Shown here piece by piece: positions 25,993 to 36,494 of a stretch of 64,000 nt of DNA. Both the position numbers and the translations under genes were made by a program. The notes below the pieces were generated by a model. It did no database searches. It was not told the DNA's origin and saw only the letters and a program-made list of their open reading frames with translations. Every line of letters starts with the position of its first letter. Positions within the stretch are counted from its first letter, which is position 1. The stretch is from Verrucomicrobiaceae bacterium (GTDB lineage: Bacteria; Verrucomicrobiota; Verrucomicrobiia; Verrucomicrobiales; Verrucomicrobiaceae), in the NCBI GenBank assembly GCA_947458455.1, contig CANGYJ010000003.1:186001-250000 (forward strand), in the 5' to 3' direction.

Positions 25993-27072
25993 ATGGTTGT
26001 AACGCCTGCTCATCTCCCGCCACAGCCTTGGCTGGTGCGCATCCCGGAGATCTTTGAAGGCATCGCCGAGGACATTTTGAGGCGCTTCGGTGCGCAGGGC
26101 TGCACGCGGTTGGGACAGGACTTCTATTCGATCAAAACGACCACGCCGGGGCTCATCCGGGATTCGGAGGTGGCGAAGTTTGCGCGTTGGAATCTGCCGC
26201 TGGAGCATTCCTGGCCCTGCAACCCGCAGAAGATGGACGGCTTCATCGAAAAGGCCGCGCAGACGCTGCTGAAGAAATTTGGTGCTCGTCAGCCGCAGGG
26301 CCTTTTCATCGGCCTGCTGCATCCCACGTCGCCCGATAAGTATTACAAGGGGCTCGCGTCGAACCTGCGCGGACGCGTGCTGCAGGTCTTTCCAAAATTG
26401 GCCGCCGGCAGCGTCGAGGAGCAGCAGCCGGAGCGCGAGACGCTGTTTTGCCTCGTCGGCAAAGAAGGCTTGTTTTGCGGCCTGCAATCTCCGCGAGCCT
26501 GCAACGGCCTGTATCCCGGCGGCAGCAAGTACATCGATCAGGACGCGCCGGATGTGATCAGCCGCGCCGGAGCCAAGATCGCCGAGGCGCTGCACTACCT
26601 GCTGCTGCATCGCCCACCGCTCCCCACCGGCAGTCATTGGATCGAGCTCGGTGCCTGTCCGGGTGGCATGACCTCCGAATTGCTCGCGCGTGACCAGCGC
26701 GTGACCGCCATCGACCGTGCGCCGCTGGACCGGCGTCTCGACGGCCGTCCCGGTCTGAAATTCTTCCTCGCGGACGTGGGGACCTTCGAGCCGAGGCCAG
26801 GCACGTCGTATGAGGCGATGCTCAACGACATGAACGGGCCGCCGGAGGAGTCCATGGCGCATGTGATCCGTCTTTCGCGCTTCTTGAAGCCGGGCGGGCT
26901 GGTGGTCTTCACGCTGAAAGTGCCGCGCATCGAGGAGGTCTCAGGCCCCTGCGCCTTGTTTCGCGAAATCGTCGCCATGGCCCGTTCCGCGGGCCTGCGG
27001 TTGTTTGCGCAGACTCACCTCACCTACAACCGGCACGAGTTCACCCTGTTCCTGGAGAAGGCGGCTGCCTGA
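25993..27072 (+). CDS. RlmM-like 23S rRNA methyltransferase (FtsJ fold)
   Basis: A 359-residue protein. The N-terminal part has a THUMP-like layout, and the C-terminal part is an FtsJ/RrmJ-type methyltransferase: SHWIELGACPGGMTSELLARD is the SAM-binding loop, VTAIDRAPL follows strand 2, MLNDMNGPP is the catalytic region and GGLVVFTLKVPR the later strand with its Lys. The arrangement matches RlmM, which methylates C2498 of 23S rRNA, but overall similarity was not measured. ATG at 25993 chosen; upstream in-frame codons do not look coding. Confidence 0.75.
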   Translation: MVVTPAHLPPQPWLVRIPEIFEGIAEDILRRFGAQGCTRLGQDFYSIKTTTPGLIRDSEVAKFARWNLPLEHSWPCNPQKMDGFIEKAAQTLLKKFGARQPQGLFIGLLHPTSPDKYYKGLASNLRGRVLQVFPKLAAGSVEEQQPERETLFCLVGKEGLFCGLQSPRACNGLYPGGSKYIDQDAPDVISRAGAKIAEALHYLLLHRPPLPTGSHWIELGACPGGMTSELLARDQRVTAIDRAPLDRRLDGRPGLKFFLADVGTFEPRPGTSYEAMLNDMNGPPEESMAHVIRLSRFLKPGGLVVFTLKVPRIEEVSGPCALFREIVAMARSAGLRLFAQTHLTYNRHEFTLFLEKAAA

Positions 27073-27169
27073 GCCAAGGGAACCGCCTGCCTCTGCGGGG
27101 CGCAGGCTCTCAAGGAGGGCTGCCAACTCGTGTGTTGCCAGAAATCAGGTGGTAAGGTAAATAGCACGC

Positions 27170-27424
27170 ATGTCCGTAATCGCCCTGCGTTTGGATCAGA
27201 AGCTGAAGTCGCTGCCTCCGGCCAAAGCGGCTTCGGTGGAGCGGCTTGTCTGGGATGTGCTGCAAGTGGTCGATTTCGAGCCCGCAGCGCCTGCAAGCCG
27301 TCTGGCAGACGTTCAGGCGCATGAAGCGCATGTCGCCCGCTGCCTCGAAATGGCTTCGGAACTGGACTGGTCTGATTTGGAACGTCCTGAGCAGGGTGTT
27401 TCGGAAAAACGCGAGGACTGGTAA
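27170..27424 (+). CDS. Probable antitoxin upstream of a broken VapC
   Basis: An 84-residue protein (MSVIALRLDQKLKSLPPAKA...). I recognise no DNA-binding fold with certainty, but it sits 2 bp before a PIN-domain gene, and the ending LDWSDLERPEQGVSEKREDW resembles the flexible C-terminal toxin-binding tails of antitoxins. Called from context. Confidence 0.6.
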   Translation: MSVIALRLDQKLKSLPPAKAASVERLVWDVLQVVDFEPAAPASRLADVQAHEAHVARCLEMASELDWSDLERPEQGVSEKREDW

Positions 27425-27426
27425 TC

Positions 27427-27831
27427 ATGGTGATGCCTGACACCAATGTCTGGATTCAGCTCATCAAGGGCCGCAACCCGACTTTGACTACCCGCTGGCG
27501 TTGCCAGTCTGCTGCCGCCATCGCCACCTGCTCCATCGTCAAAGCCGAGCTCTGACACGGAGCGCACAAATACGAAAATGCAGCCCGACGCCGCGAGGTC
27601 ATCGAGTTCTGGCTCAGCCCGTATGAGTCACTGCCCTTCGATGATGCGGCGGCGCATCACTACGCGGACATCCGCCATCATCTGGAGGCCCGAGGCGAGA
27701 TCATCGGTCCCAACGATCTCAAAATCGCCGCCATCTGCCGGGCCTACGACCTCACCTTGGTCACGGGCAATCGGGATGAGTTTCGCCGTGTGCCCGGACT
27801 GAAGCTGGGGGACTGGACCGGTGTTTCCTGA
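27427..27831 (+). pseudogene. VapC-type PIN toxin interrupted by a stop codon
   Basis: Reading through a single TGA at 27553-27555, the frame encodes a complete PIN protein: MPDTNVWIQLIKG (first Asp), SIVKAEL-stop-HGAHKYENA (the position is normally Trp or Tyr in EL(W/Y)xGAxKS), GEIIGPNDLKIAAICRA (central Asp), and LTLVTGNRDEFRRVPGL (last acidic residues). All metal-binding acids are kept, so only the nonsense codon inactivates it. TGG to TGA is one base change. It lies 2 bp after the antitoxin-like gene. Confidence 0.85.
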
Positions 27832-27860
27832 CTTCGCTAGATTTGACGACGCCAGAAACG

Positions 27861-27890
27861 TCTCACGCCAAGGCGCAAAGGCGCGAAGAC
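27861..27890. repeat. Interspersed repeat (CGCCAAGGCGCAAAG type)
   Basis: TCTCACGCCAAGGCGCAAAG also occurs at 29079-29098, and a related inverted form is at 29125-29153. It lies 30 bp after the broken vapC. This repeat type is widespread in intergenic DNA of several phyla. Confidence 0.65.
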
Positions 27891-28043
27891 GGGGAGGGTT
27901 GAGCACGAATTGACCCTAGCATAGCCTTTCCCTTCGTGACCGCGTAACCAGGCTGTGCTGGACGGGGAGCATAGAGCACAGGCTGGAAAGCCTATGCTAC
28001 GGGACGCTAACGAGACGCTGATGAATCCAGAGACAGAGGATTG

Positions 28044-28070
28044 GGATAAGCGTCTAATCAGCGGTTCGAA
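28044..28070. repeat. Dispersed repeat, copy 2 (inverted relative to 25178)
   Basis: Reverse complement reads TTCGAACCGCTGATTAGACG, matching 25178 onward with two differences. The surrounding 27832-28258 spacer is a patchwork of such short repeats and holds no convincing gene. Confidence 0.6.
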
Positions 28071-28258
28071 TCCGTCCGTTCATGCAGCACTTCGGCTGAA
28101 AGGAACCCGCCGGGAGATCGGTGGACCGTGTCGCCTGCCTTCGTGGGTCACGGGCTTCGGAGGCGCTTGGGATGCGATTGGCTTCGCCCATGAAAAGAGT
28201 GCTTGGCGAGAGCAGGGGCGGAGAGGTAACATCACGTCGTTCACCTCTTGAATGCCTC

Positions 28259-28462
28259 ATGACTCCGAAGACCTTTGCCGAACAGATGCTTCAGGCTCGC
28301 TCGAAGTCGCCCTTGCTCAAACGCGAGCAGGCGCTGAAGCAATTCGCCGAGGTGGAGGCCTTTTTGGCGAGGCCAAGTAAGGCAACTTTAAAGCCCAAGG
28401 ATTGCTTGCCGCCGGCTCTTGAAGGCCTAGTTTTCTCGCATGAGCACCTTGGCACAGATTGA
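28259..28462 (+). CDS. Doubtful small ORF before a VapBC-like pair
   Basis: A possible 67-residue product (MTPKTFAEQMLQARSKSPLL...) whose end overlaps the next antitoxin by 23 bp. The first 45 residues look helical and protein-like; the last 20 do not. It could be a frameshifted leftover of an earlier antitoxin copy. No family recognised. Confidence 0.25.
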   Translation: MTPKTFAEQMLQARSKSPLLKREQALKQFAEVEAFLARPSKATLKPKDCLPPALEGLVFSHEHLGTD

Positions 28463-28655
28463 AATGGCCGTCCCGCACTTGGATGCAGGCGAGTTGTCGC
28501 ATCTCGAGCGGCTCGTTCACTCGCTGCGGATTCGGAAGGCCAAAAAGCAACGCAGCGCTCTGGATCTGCCGCCTTTGAAACTGGGCAAGGTCTTGAAACC
28601 TTTGAGCGCCGAGGACGATCTTCTGGAGGAGATGCTCAATGATTCACGGGATTGA
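28440..28655 (+). CDS. Probable VapB-like antitoxin
   Basis: A 71-residue protein (MSTLAQIEMAVPHLDAGELSH...). One helix-rich N-terminal unit is followed by an acidic tail (LSAEDDLLEEMLNDSRD), the usual toxin-neutralising layout. It overlaps the following PIN toxin by 17 bp, which supports the assignment. Confidence 0.7.
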   Translation: MSTLAQIEMAVPHLDAGELSHLERLVHSLRIRKAKKQRSALDLPPLKLGKVLKPLSAEDDLLEEMLNDSRD

Positions 28656-29070
28656 TACAGGCTTTCTGGTGGCCGCCGAGGTGACGGAACACGCAGATCA
28701 TGCGGCGGCGCGGTTAAAGTTTCAGCAGTTTCGGTCTGCTGGAGACCGCTTTGCGCTCGCCCCGCAGGTCTTGGCAGAGTTCGTGCATGTGGTGACGGAC
28801 CCGAAGCGCTTCTCCCAGCCTTTGACGATGGAGGCGGCACTGGAGCGGGCGGAAATCTGGTGGGAATCGCCGGAGGTGGATCAAATCGGTGCCGATACTC
28901 TCTCCATGAGCACCTTCTTTGCCTGGATGCGGCAGCATCACCTCGGGCGAAAGCGCATTCTCGATACCTTACTGGCCTCCACCTTCCGCGAGGCAGGCGT
29001 GTCGTCGATCCTCACCACCAACTCCGGAGATTTCACCGTTTTGGGTGGATTCGTCTGCGTGACGCCTTGA
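28639..29070 (+). CDS. PIN-domain toxin (VapC-like)
   Basis: A 143-residue PIN-domain protein: IHGIDTGFLVAAEV (first Asp), ALAPQVLAEFVHVVTDP (conserved Glu), GRKRILDTLLASTFREAG (central Asp) and ILTTNSGDFTVLGGF (final Asp). All predicted catalytic acids are intact, so this is likely an active ribonuclease toxin paired with the overlapping antitoxin. It is the second PIN module within 2 kb. Confidence 0.82.
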   Translation: MIHGIDTGFLVAAEVTEHADHAAARLKFQQFRSAGDRFALAPQVLAEFVHVVTDPKRFSQPLTMEAALERAEIWWESPEVDQIGADTLSMSTFFAWMRQHHLGRKRILDTLLASTFREAGVSSILTTNSGDFTVLGGFVCVTP

Positions 29071-29078
29071 GGCCCAAA

Positions 29079-29153
29079 TCTCACGCCAAGGCGCAAAGCC
29101 GCCAAGATTCAGAGACTCCGCTGACCTTTGCGCCTTCGCGCCTTCGCGTGAGA
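29079..29153. repeat. Inverted pair of CCAAGGCGCAAAG repeats (hairpin)
   Basis: TCTCACGCCAAGGCGCAAAG at 29079 faces CTTTGCGCC...GCGTGAGA at 29126-29153, separated by about 20 bp. The pair begins 9 bp after the toxin stop and could fold into a long imperfect stem, acting as transcript end or RNA stabiliser. Confidence 0.6.
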
Positions 29154-29343
29154 CTTCAGGCTTCCGTTTGTTCCGCGTGTTCCGTAGGCGGTCATCTGCG
29201 GACGTCGGGCCTCTGGCAAGGCCGGGCGGGAAGAGGAGGCGCGAGCGAAGGTGACTGGAGAGACGGGGAAGAAGGCTCCTGAGTGCCCATGGCAAGGTGG
29301 GTGAGTGGTCAGCCTGTTGCAGCCTGACGTCATTTCCCTGACG

Positions 29344-30033
29344 TCATTTCCCTTCTCGTTTTCTATTGTCAGTTTGATCGTAGAATCTCGTGACAAAAGT
29401 TTTGTTTCCGTCTTTGACAGGCCAACTCAAAGGCTGGTAGTCATTCTGTGGTTGCACCAAATCACCGTTAGCGCAGCCAGCTTCGGGCGGAAACATGGGA
29501 TGCGCCGCACTTCTCAAAAACTGATTGCCTGAAAAACGCACTCGCATGAATCCGGCGGTTCTATGCAAGTTTAAATCATCATACATTCTTCTCCAGAACC
29601 CAGGTTTTTGATCGACCGCAAGCGGCTTTCTAAAAACGACTAGTTCGGCAAGATCAAAATTACAGGTTGTTCCTGACTCAGGATTTGCTCCAACAATGCA
29701 GGGCCAACAATCTGCAGGTATCCAATCAGTGATCTCATAACGCTCAGACGCTTCGTAGGTGCCGTTTACTTGAATGGAGAAAAGCGTGCGATCACAGCAT
29801 GGAATAAATTCAACCATCACCCCAATGACTTTGTGTTCACGACCAGACACAGAGGGGATAACCGCTAATTGTCTTGAAGTTCCATCGAGCATTTCAATAC
29901 CCACCACGATTCTCGATCGTTCGTCGAGCCAAATTTCCACAGACTTCAGATGCCCATTAGGCCCCAGTGTAACCATCAAGTTTTTCCGAATTTCGGACCT
30001 CAATGGAGGCAGAAAGCTAAAGTAGAGAACCAA
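29344..30033 (-). CDS. Protein of unknown function paired with a Shedu-like nuclease
   Basis: A 229-residue soluble protein with no signal peptide. It is strand-rich (VEIWLDERSRIVVGIEMLDG, LFSIQVNGTYEASERYEI), with a Cys pair in EFIPCCDRT, and it contains NFDLAELVVFRKPL, reminiscent of the last strands of concanavalin/LamG-like domains. Codon use and base composition are clearly lower in GC than neighbouring genes. It follows the nuclease gene with 12 bp between them, so the two are probably one transcript. Function unknown. Confidence 0.65.
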   Translation of the reverse strand: MVLYFSFLPPLRSEIRKNLMVTLGPNGHLKSVEIWLDERSRIVVGIEMLDGTSRQLAVIPSVSGREHKVIGVMVEFIPCCDRTLFSIQVNGTYEASERYEITDWIPADCWPCIVGANPESGTTCNFDLAELVVFRKPLAVDQKPGFWRRMYDDLNLHRTAGFMRVRFSGNQFLRSAAHPMFPPEAGCANGDLVQPQNDYQPLSWPVKDGNKTFVTRFYDQTDNRKREGK

Positions 30034-30045
30034 CCCTTCTTGCCC

Positions 30046-30612
30046 TTAGTCCTGTCCGATCAGGTTTGCCCGGTTAGCGTGTAGTTCGTTGAGAATGTCG
30101 GCATAGGACAATACTTCAATTGGATGAGACATTCGTTGAATCTCTTTCTCAATTCGAACTCGCTCAAAATGTTTGCCGCCACCTGCAATTAGACGAACCC
30201 GAGGAAAAGGCGGCATCGAAATGTCGTGAGCATTTTCGAAGTGATCCCGCACCTTTGAGTCAGCAAAGCGTTCGGCGTAGCCAACCACTTGCGCCAAGAA
30301 GTCATGTGTTTCAGCACGCAGGTTTGAACGTCGTTTTCCTGGGGCCTTAGTTACAGGTAAATCAGGCGTTTTGATTTCAATAACCTCCCATCTCCCCAAA
30401 CGATGATTCGCAACAAAATCAGGATAATCGAAACCGCCCTCTTCGTTCGGAAGGCTCGGGTGCGAGACAGCCCGATCAAACCCCAAAACATTCCAAACCA
30501 CGCTGTGATGCTCAAAAAACTCTTGGCACTGAGCTTCAGTTACATCCTCGTTTCGCAGCAATTCAGTCAGAGAACAAATCGCGTCTTCAATTTGCTGCCG
30601 CTGCTGTTTCAT
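30046..30612 (-). CDS. Shedu-like (DUF4263) PD-(D/E)XK nuclease
   Basis: A 188-residue protein. An N-terminal helical segment with TEAQCQEFFEHHSVVW matches the (E..iQ.fLe.hp.ll) region of DUF4263. The nuclease core is visible as FDYPDFVANHRLGRWEVIEIKTP (Asp, then Glu-x-Lys; quoted in part as PDFVANHR and EVIEIKTP), followed by HDFLAQVVGYAERF, the family's Q..eY helix. DUF4263 is the domain of the Shedu anti-phage system. The protein is short compared with most Shedu proteins. Low GC suggests transfer. Confidence 0.7.
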   Translation of the reverse strand: MKQQRQQIEDAICSLTELLRNEDVTEAQCQEFFEHHSVVWNVLGFDRAVSHPSLPNEEGGFDYPDFVANHRLGRWEVIEIKTPDLPVTKAPGKRRSNLRAETHDFLAQVVGYAERFADSKVRDHFENAHDISMPPFPRVRLIAGGGKHFERVRIEKEIQRMSHPIEVLSYADILNELHANRANLIGQD

Positions 30613-30673
30613 ATATTCAGGTTGATGAACCTCTTGAGATCAATTCAACATCTTTCATCTGGGTGTATTCAGG

Positions 30674-30811
30674 TCACCCCACCGCCTCGACGCACCGTCC
30701 GCACAGCGTCGGTTGCTCCGGGTGGGTGCCGACGTCGGGGAGGAGGCGCCAGCAGCGTTCGCATTTGGGGTTGGTGCAGACTTCGACGGTGGCGGCGAGG
30801 GCGTTGAGCAT
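30674..30811 (-). pseudogene. Duplicated 3' end of ileS (zinc-finger tail)
   Basis: A 45-codon frame (ATG at 30811) reads ALAATVEVCTNPKCERCWRL...CGRCVEAVG, the same four-Cys tail as the end of ileS at 31453. Within it 30722-30803 is identical to 31501-31582 over 82 bp; the rest has diverged modestly. It is best read as the displaced old 3' end of ileS. The intact start codon and four cysteines mean that a tiny zinc-binding peptide is formally possible. Confidence 0.8.
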
Positions 30812-30834
30812 GCCAGTTGAAGCGGGCAGAAGGT

Positions 30835-31032
30835 TTATGCGGCCATCAGGACATCGGCCCGCTGGATCATGGATTCGAAGAGGGCCTTGAGCTGTTGTTT
30901 CTGAGCCAGGAGGGGACGCTGGGGATTGAGTGTGCGTTCCAGCGCGAGGCCCGTTTCCGGCTCGGTGAGGCGAAGGAGGCGAGAGCCGTCCTTGAGCTTG
31001 AGCAGGGTGATCTGGATGTTTTCAGCGTGCAT
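30835..31032 (-). CDS. Small protein of unknown function, second of a pair
   Basis: A 65-residue protein (MHAENIQITLLKLKDGSRLL...) that looks like a two-strand hairpin (LLKLKDGSRLLRLTEPETGLALER) followed by a helix (AQKQQLKALFESMI). ATG at 31032 lies 4 bp after the upstream gene's stop; a TTG at 31050 would overlap it instead. With 31037-31402 it fills the segment between the two ileS 3' ends. Confidence 0.6.
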   Translation of the reverse strand: MHAENIQITLLKLKDGSRLLRLTEPETGLALERTLNPQRPLLAQKQQLKALFESMIQRADVLMAA

Positions 31033-31036
31033 AGGA

Positions 31037-31402
31037 TCAAGGTTCGTCAAAACCGTGGGAACGCAACATGAGGTTCAGCGTGGCCGGACTGGCAGGACCA
31101 AACTGGTCATGCGCGGCGTAGGCAGCGGCATCGAAGTCACTTTCATTGAACTCGATGAGGGCTTCGGGAGGATCGTCTGAAGCCACGGCGGCGGCTTCGA
31201 GAACTTCGTGATAGAGCGTGACGGAAAGCTCCTTCGCCGACATGCCAGAGGCCAGGATGATTTCAAATTCACGCCCGATGATGGACGTGCGTGCGAGAGC
31301 TTCCCTGCCGATGGCGTCGATCATCGGTTCATCGCTGACTTCGACACTCAGGATGATGAAGCCACCGAGAAGTTCGAGTTGAGCGAACGGGGTGAGGTCC
31401 AT
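31037..31402 (-). CDS. Small protein of unknown function, first of a pair
   Basis: A 121-residue protein. The middle contains LSVTLYHEVLEAAAVASDD; the HEVLEA segment resembles a short zincin-like helix (HE plus a following acidic residue) but lacks the second His of HExxH. The segment IIGREFEIILASGMSAKEL before it would be the preceding strand. It could be a minimal metalloprotease-like or inactive relative; function unknown. The layout of two tiny co-directional genes suggests a TA-like pair, but neither protein matches a known toxin. Confidence 0.65.
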   Translation of the reverse strand: MDLTPFAQLELLGGFIILSVEVSDEPMIDAIGREALARTSIIGREFEIILASGMSAKELSVTLYHEVLEAAAVASDDPPEALIEFNESDFDAAAYAAHDQFGPASPATLNLMLRSHGFDEP

Positions 31403-31452
31403 CGTGCTGAGTGATTTGGTTCAGAAGAAGAGGATTCGAGTGCCACTCGAAT

Positions 31453-34230
<2,778 letters not shown>

Positions 34231-34314
34231 GAGGGAAGGGACAGAAGGGACGAAAAGGACAAAAGGGGCGGAAAAGGGAGGGCGAGGGTAGGGGGATGGC
34301 CTGAAGTTCCAAGC

Positions 34315-35241
34315 TCAAAGTTTCAGGACCAACCGAGCCGCCCCGACATCCCTCGCGATCTGCGCTTTGAGGGCCTCCAGGCCATCGAACTTCATCTCGC
34401 CGCGGAGGAGCTGGATGAAACGCACCTCCATGTCCTGACCGTAGCAATCGCCCGACCCGTCGAGGAGGTGGACTTCGAGATTTGGCTCGGCGTTTTCGGC
34501 CACGGTGGGGCGTCGGCCGAGATTGGCGACTGCGGGCAGCCAGGCCCCATCCAGGCGGGCCTGCACGGCATACACGCCGAGGGGCGGGAGCTGCTCGTTT
34601 TCGACCTCCACATTCGCCGTGGGGAAACCGAGCTGGCGGCCGAGTTTTTGACCCTCGATCACGCGGCCCATCACGGCATACGCACGACCGAGAAAACGGG
34701 CGGCCTTGGCGAAATCCCCCCGCGTCACGGCCTCGCGGATGGCGGTGCTGCTGACGACCTCGCTCTCGACGCGGAAAGCGGGCACCCCATACACCGCGAA
34801 GCCGTTTTCGGAGCCGAGATCCGTGAGGAGATGGATGTTTCCTTCGCGACCTTTGCCAAAGCTCCAGCCATGACCTACGGAGATGCAGCCGAGCGGTCGC
34901 GCCGCCGCGACGAGGCGCATCACAAAGTCCCGCGCCACCGTTTGCGCCGTCTCCGGCGTGAAGGGGCAGCGAAGCAAGGTGCCCACGCCGAGATCCCGGA
35001 GGATGTGCTGCTGGTGGCGCTCGCCGCAGAGCATGCGGGGAGCGGCACCGGGGCGCAGCACATGCAGCGGATGCGGGTGAAAGGTCATCACCACCGCCGT
35101 GCCATCGTGGGCCCGCGCATGATCGCAGGCCGCCCGGATCACCTCCTGGTGACCGAGATGCACGCCATCGAAGACCCCGATGGCGAGCGCCACGGGTCCA
35201 CGAAGGCTGGAAAGCGCCTCAATGCTGTGCAAGACCTGCAT
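34315..35241 (-). CDS. ribF: Bifunctional riboflavin kinase / FAD synthetase
   Basis: A 308-residue protein that makes FMN and then FAD. The N-terminal adenylyltransferase domain shows GVFDGVHLGHQEV near residue 22 and ISVGHGWSFGKGREG; the C-terminal flavokinase domain shows GRQLGFPTANVEV near residue 202 and HLLDGSGDCYGQDMEVRF. Length is normal. It is 84 bp upstream of ileS on the same strand. Confidence 0.95.
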   Translation of the reverse strand: MQVLHSIEALSSLRGPVALAIGVFDGVHLGHQEVIRAACDHARAHDGTAVVMTFHPHPLHVLRPGAAPRMLCGERHQQHILRDLGVGTLLRCPFTPETAQTVARDFVMRLVAAARPLGCISVGHGWSFGKGREGNIHLLTDLGSENGFAVYGVPAFRVESEVVSSTAIREAVTRGDFAKAARFLGRAYAVMGRVIEGQKLGRQLGFPTANVEVENEQLPPLGVYAVQARLDGAWLPAVANLGRRPTVAENAEPNLEVHLLDGSGDCYGQDMEVRFIQLLRGEMKFDGLEALKAQIARDVGAARLVLKL

Positions 35242-35343
35242 CCCCGGCCTTTAGCCCGCCCCTTTTCATCACGCAAACCTCTCCCCACGAAGTTTTCCGC
35301 GAATCCGGCCTGCCGCCCGCGTTTTCAATCCCTCCGCCTCCTC

Positions 35344-36480
35344 ATGTCCGAAGCCCGTCCGTCTGCTCTCCTTCGCTTTTTTGTCTTCCTCGTCATCACC
35401 GCCGCGGTGGGAGGTGGAGGCTGGGTGTATTGGCAACGGCAGCAGCAGGCCGCAGCGGAGCCAAAGATGGCCGCGAAGGCCAAAGGCGCGGCGCTGGTGA
35501 CGACGGCCAAGGTGACGAAGGACAACTTCGCCCTCGATCTGGATGCCATCGGCACCGTGCAGTCTTTTGAATCGGCGGACATCTCTTCCAACGTCACCGA
35601 GCATGTCACCGAGCTGTCCTTCCAGGATGGCGACTTCGTCAAAAAGGGCACCGTGCTCGCCAAGCTGAGCGATACGGAAGAGCAGGCCATGCTGGCCTCC
35701 GCGAAGGCCACGCTGGCGGAGGAGGAGCGGGAGATCGCCCGCCTGCGAAACCTCGTCAAAGACGGCGCAGCCCCGGAAGCCAGGCTGCAAGAGCGTCTCA
35801 CACTTTCCGACATCGCGAAGCAGAAGATCAACGAGGCGGAGGCCCGCCTCGCGGATCGCGTGATCACCGCGCCGTTTGATGGCTGGCTGGGCCTGCGCCG
35901 CATCAGCGTGGGTGCGCTCGTTTCTCCCGGCACCATCATTGCCTCGCTGGATAAGATCGACGTGGTGAAGATCGACTTTTTCGTGCCGGAGACCTACCTC
36001 GGCAGCGTGAAGCCCGGCACGGCCATCGTCGCCCGAGCTGAAACGGTCAAAGGTCGCCGCTTTGAGGGCAAGCTGGCGCACCTCGATTCGCGACTCGATC
36101 CGCTCACGCGGTCCGTGGCCGCCCGTGCGGAGGTGGCGAACCCTGATCTCACGCTGAAGCCCGGCATGCTCGTCCTCGTGGCGTTGCGTGTGGAGCCGCG
36201 CTTCTCGCTGGCCGTGCCGGAGCGCTCGCTGGTGCCCATCGGAGCGAAGGCGTATGTGTTCACCATCGCCGATGGCAAAGCCAAGCGCGTCGAAGTGAAA
36301 ACCGGCCTGCGCAAACCGGGCGTCGTCGAAATCGTCTCCGGCCTCCCAGAAGGTGAAACCATCATCGCCGATGGCCTCGTGGGCCTCCAGGACAACGCCG
36401 CCGTGAAAGTGACCGGCGAATACACCGGCCCCGTGAAGGCATTCAATCCCGAGCAACCCGGCGGCGCGGCGCAGGAGTAG
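35344..36480 (+). CDS. RND-type efflux periplasmic adaptor (membrane fusion protein)
   Basis: A 378-residue HlyD-family adaptor: N-terminal membrane anchor (residues about 9-29), lipoyl-like half VTELSFQDGDFVKKGTVLAKL, a short coiled hairpin with EEEREIARLRNLV, the returning half TAPFDGWLGLRRISVGALVSPG, then the beta-barrel and IVSGLPEGETIIADGL. Such proteins bridge an RND pump to the outer-membrane channel. No pump gene is next to it, because the following genes are on the other strand. Antisense ORFs upstream extend its frame but are not coding. Confidence 0.9.
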   Translation: MSEARPSALLRFFVFLVITAAVGGGGWVYWQRQQQAAAEPKMAAKAKGAALVTTAKVTKDNFALDLDAIGTVQSFESADISSNVTEHVTELSFQDGDFVKKGTVLAKLSDTEEQAMLASAKATLAEEEREIARLRNLVKDGAAPEARLQERLTLSDIAKQKINEAEARLADRVITAPFDGWLGLRRISVGALVSPGTIIASLDKIDVVKIDFFVPETYLGSVKPGTAIVARAETVKGRRFEGKLAHLDSRLDPLTRSVAARAEVANPDLTLKPGMLVLVALRVEPRFSLAVPERSLVPIGAKAYVFTIADGKAKRVEVKTGLRKPGVVEIVSGLPEGETIIADGLVGLQDNAAVKVTGEYTGPVKAFNPEQPGGAAQE

Positions 36481-36494
36481 GAGCGAGGGGGGGC

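Noticed and set aside
27553-27555. Selenocysteine or pyrrolysine-like readthrough at the TGA in vapC
   Set aside because: Homologues have Trp/Tyr here, not Cys or a catalytic residue, and I see no obvious SECIS-like stem directly after it. A nonsense mutation is simpler.
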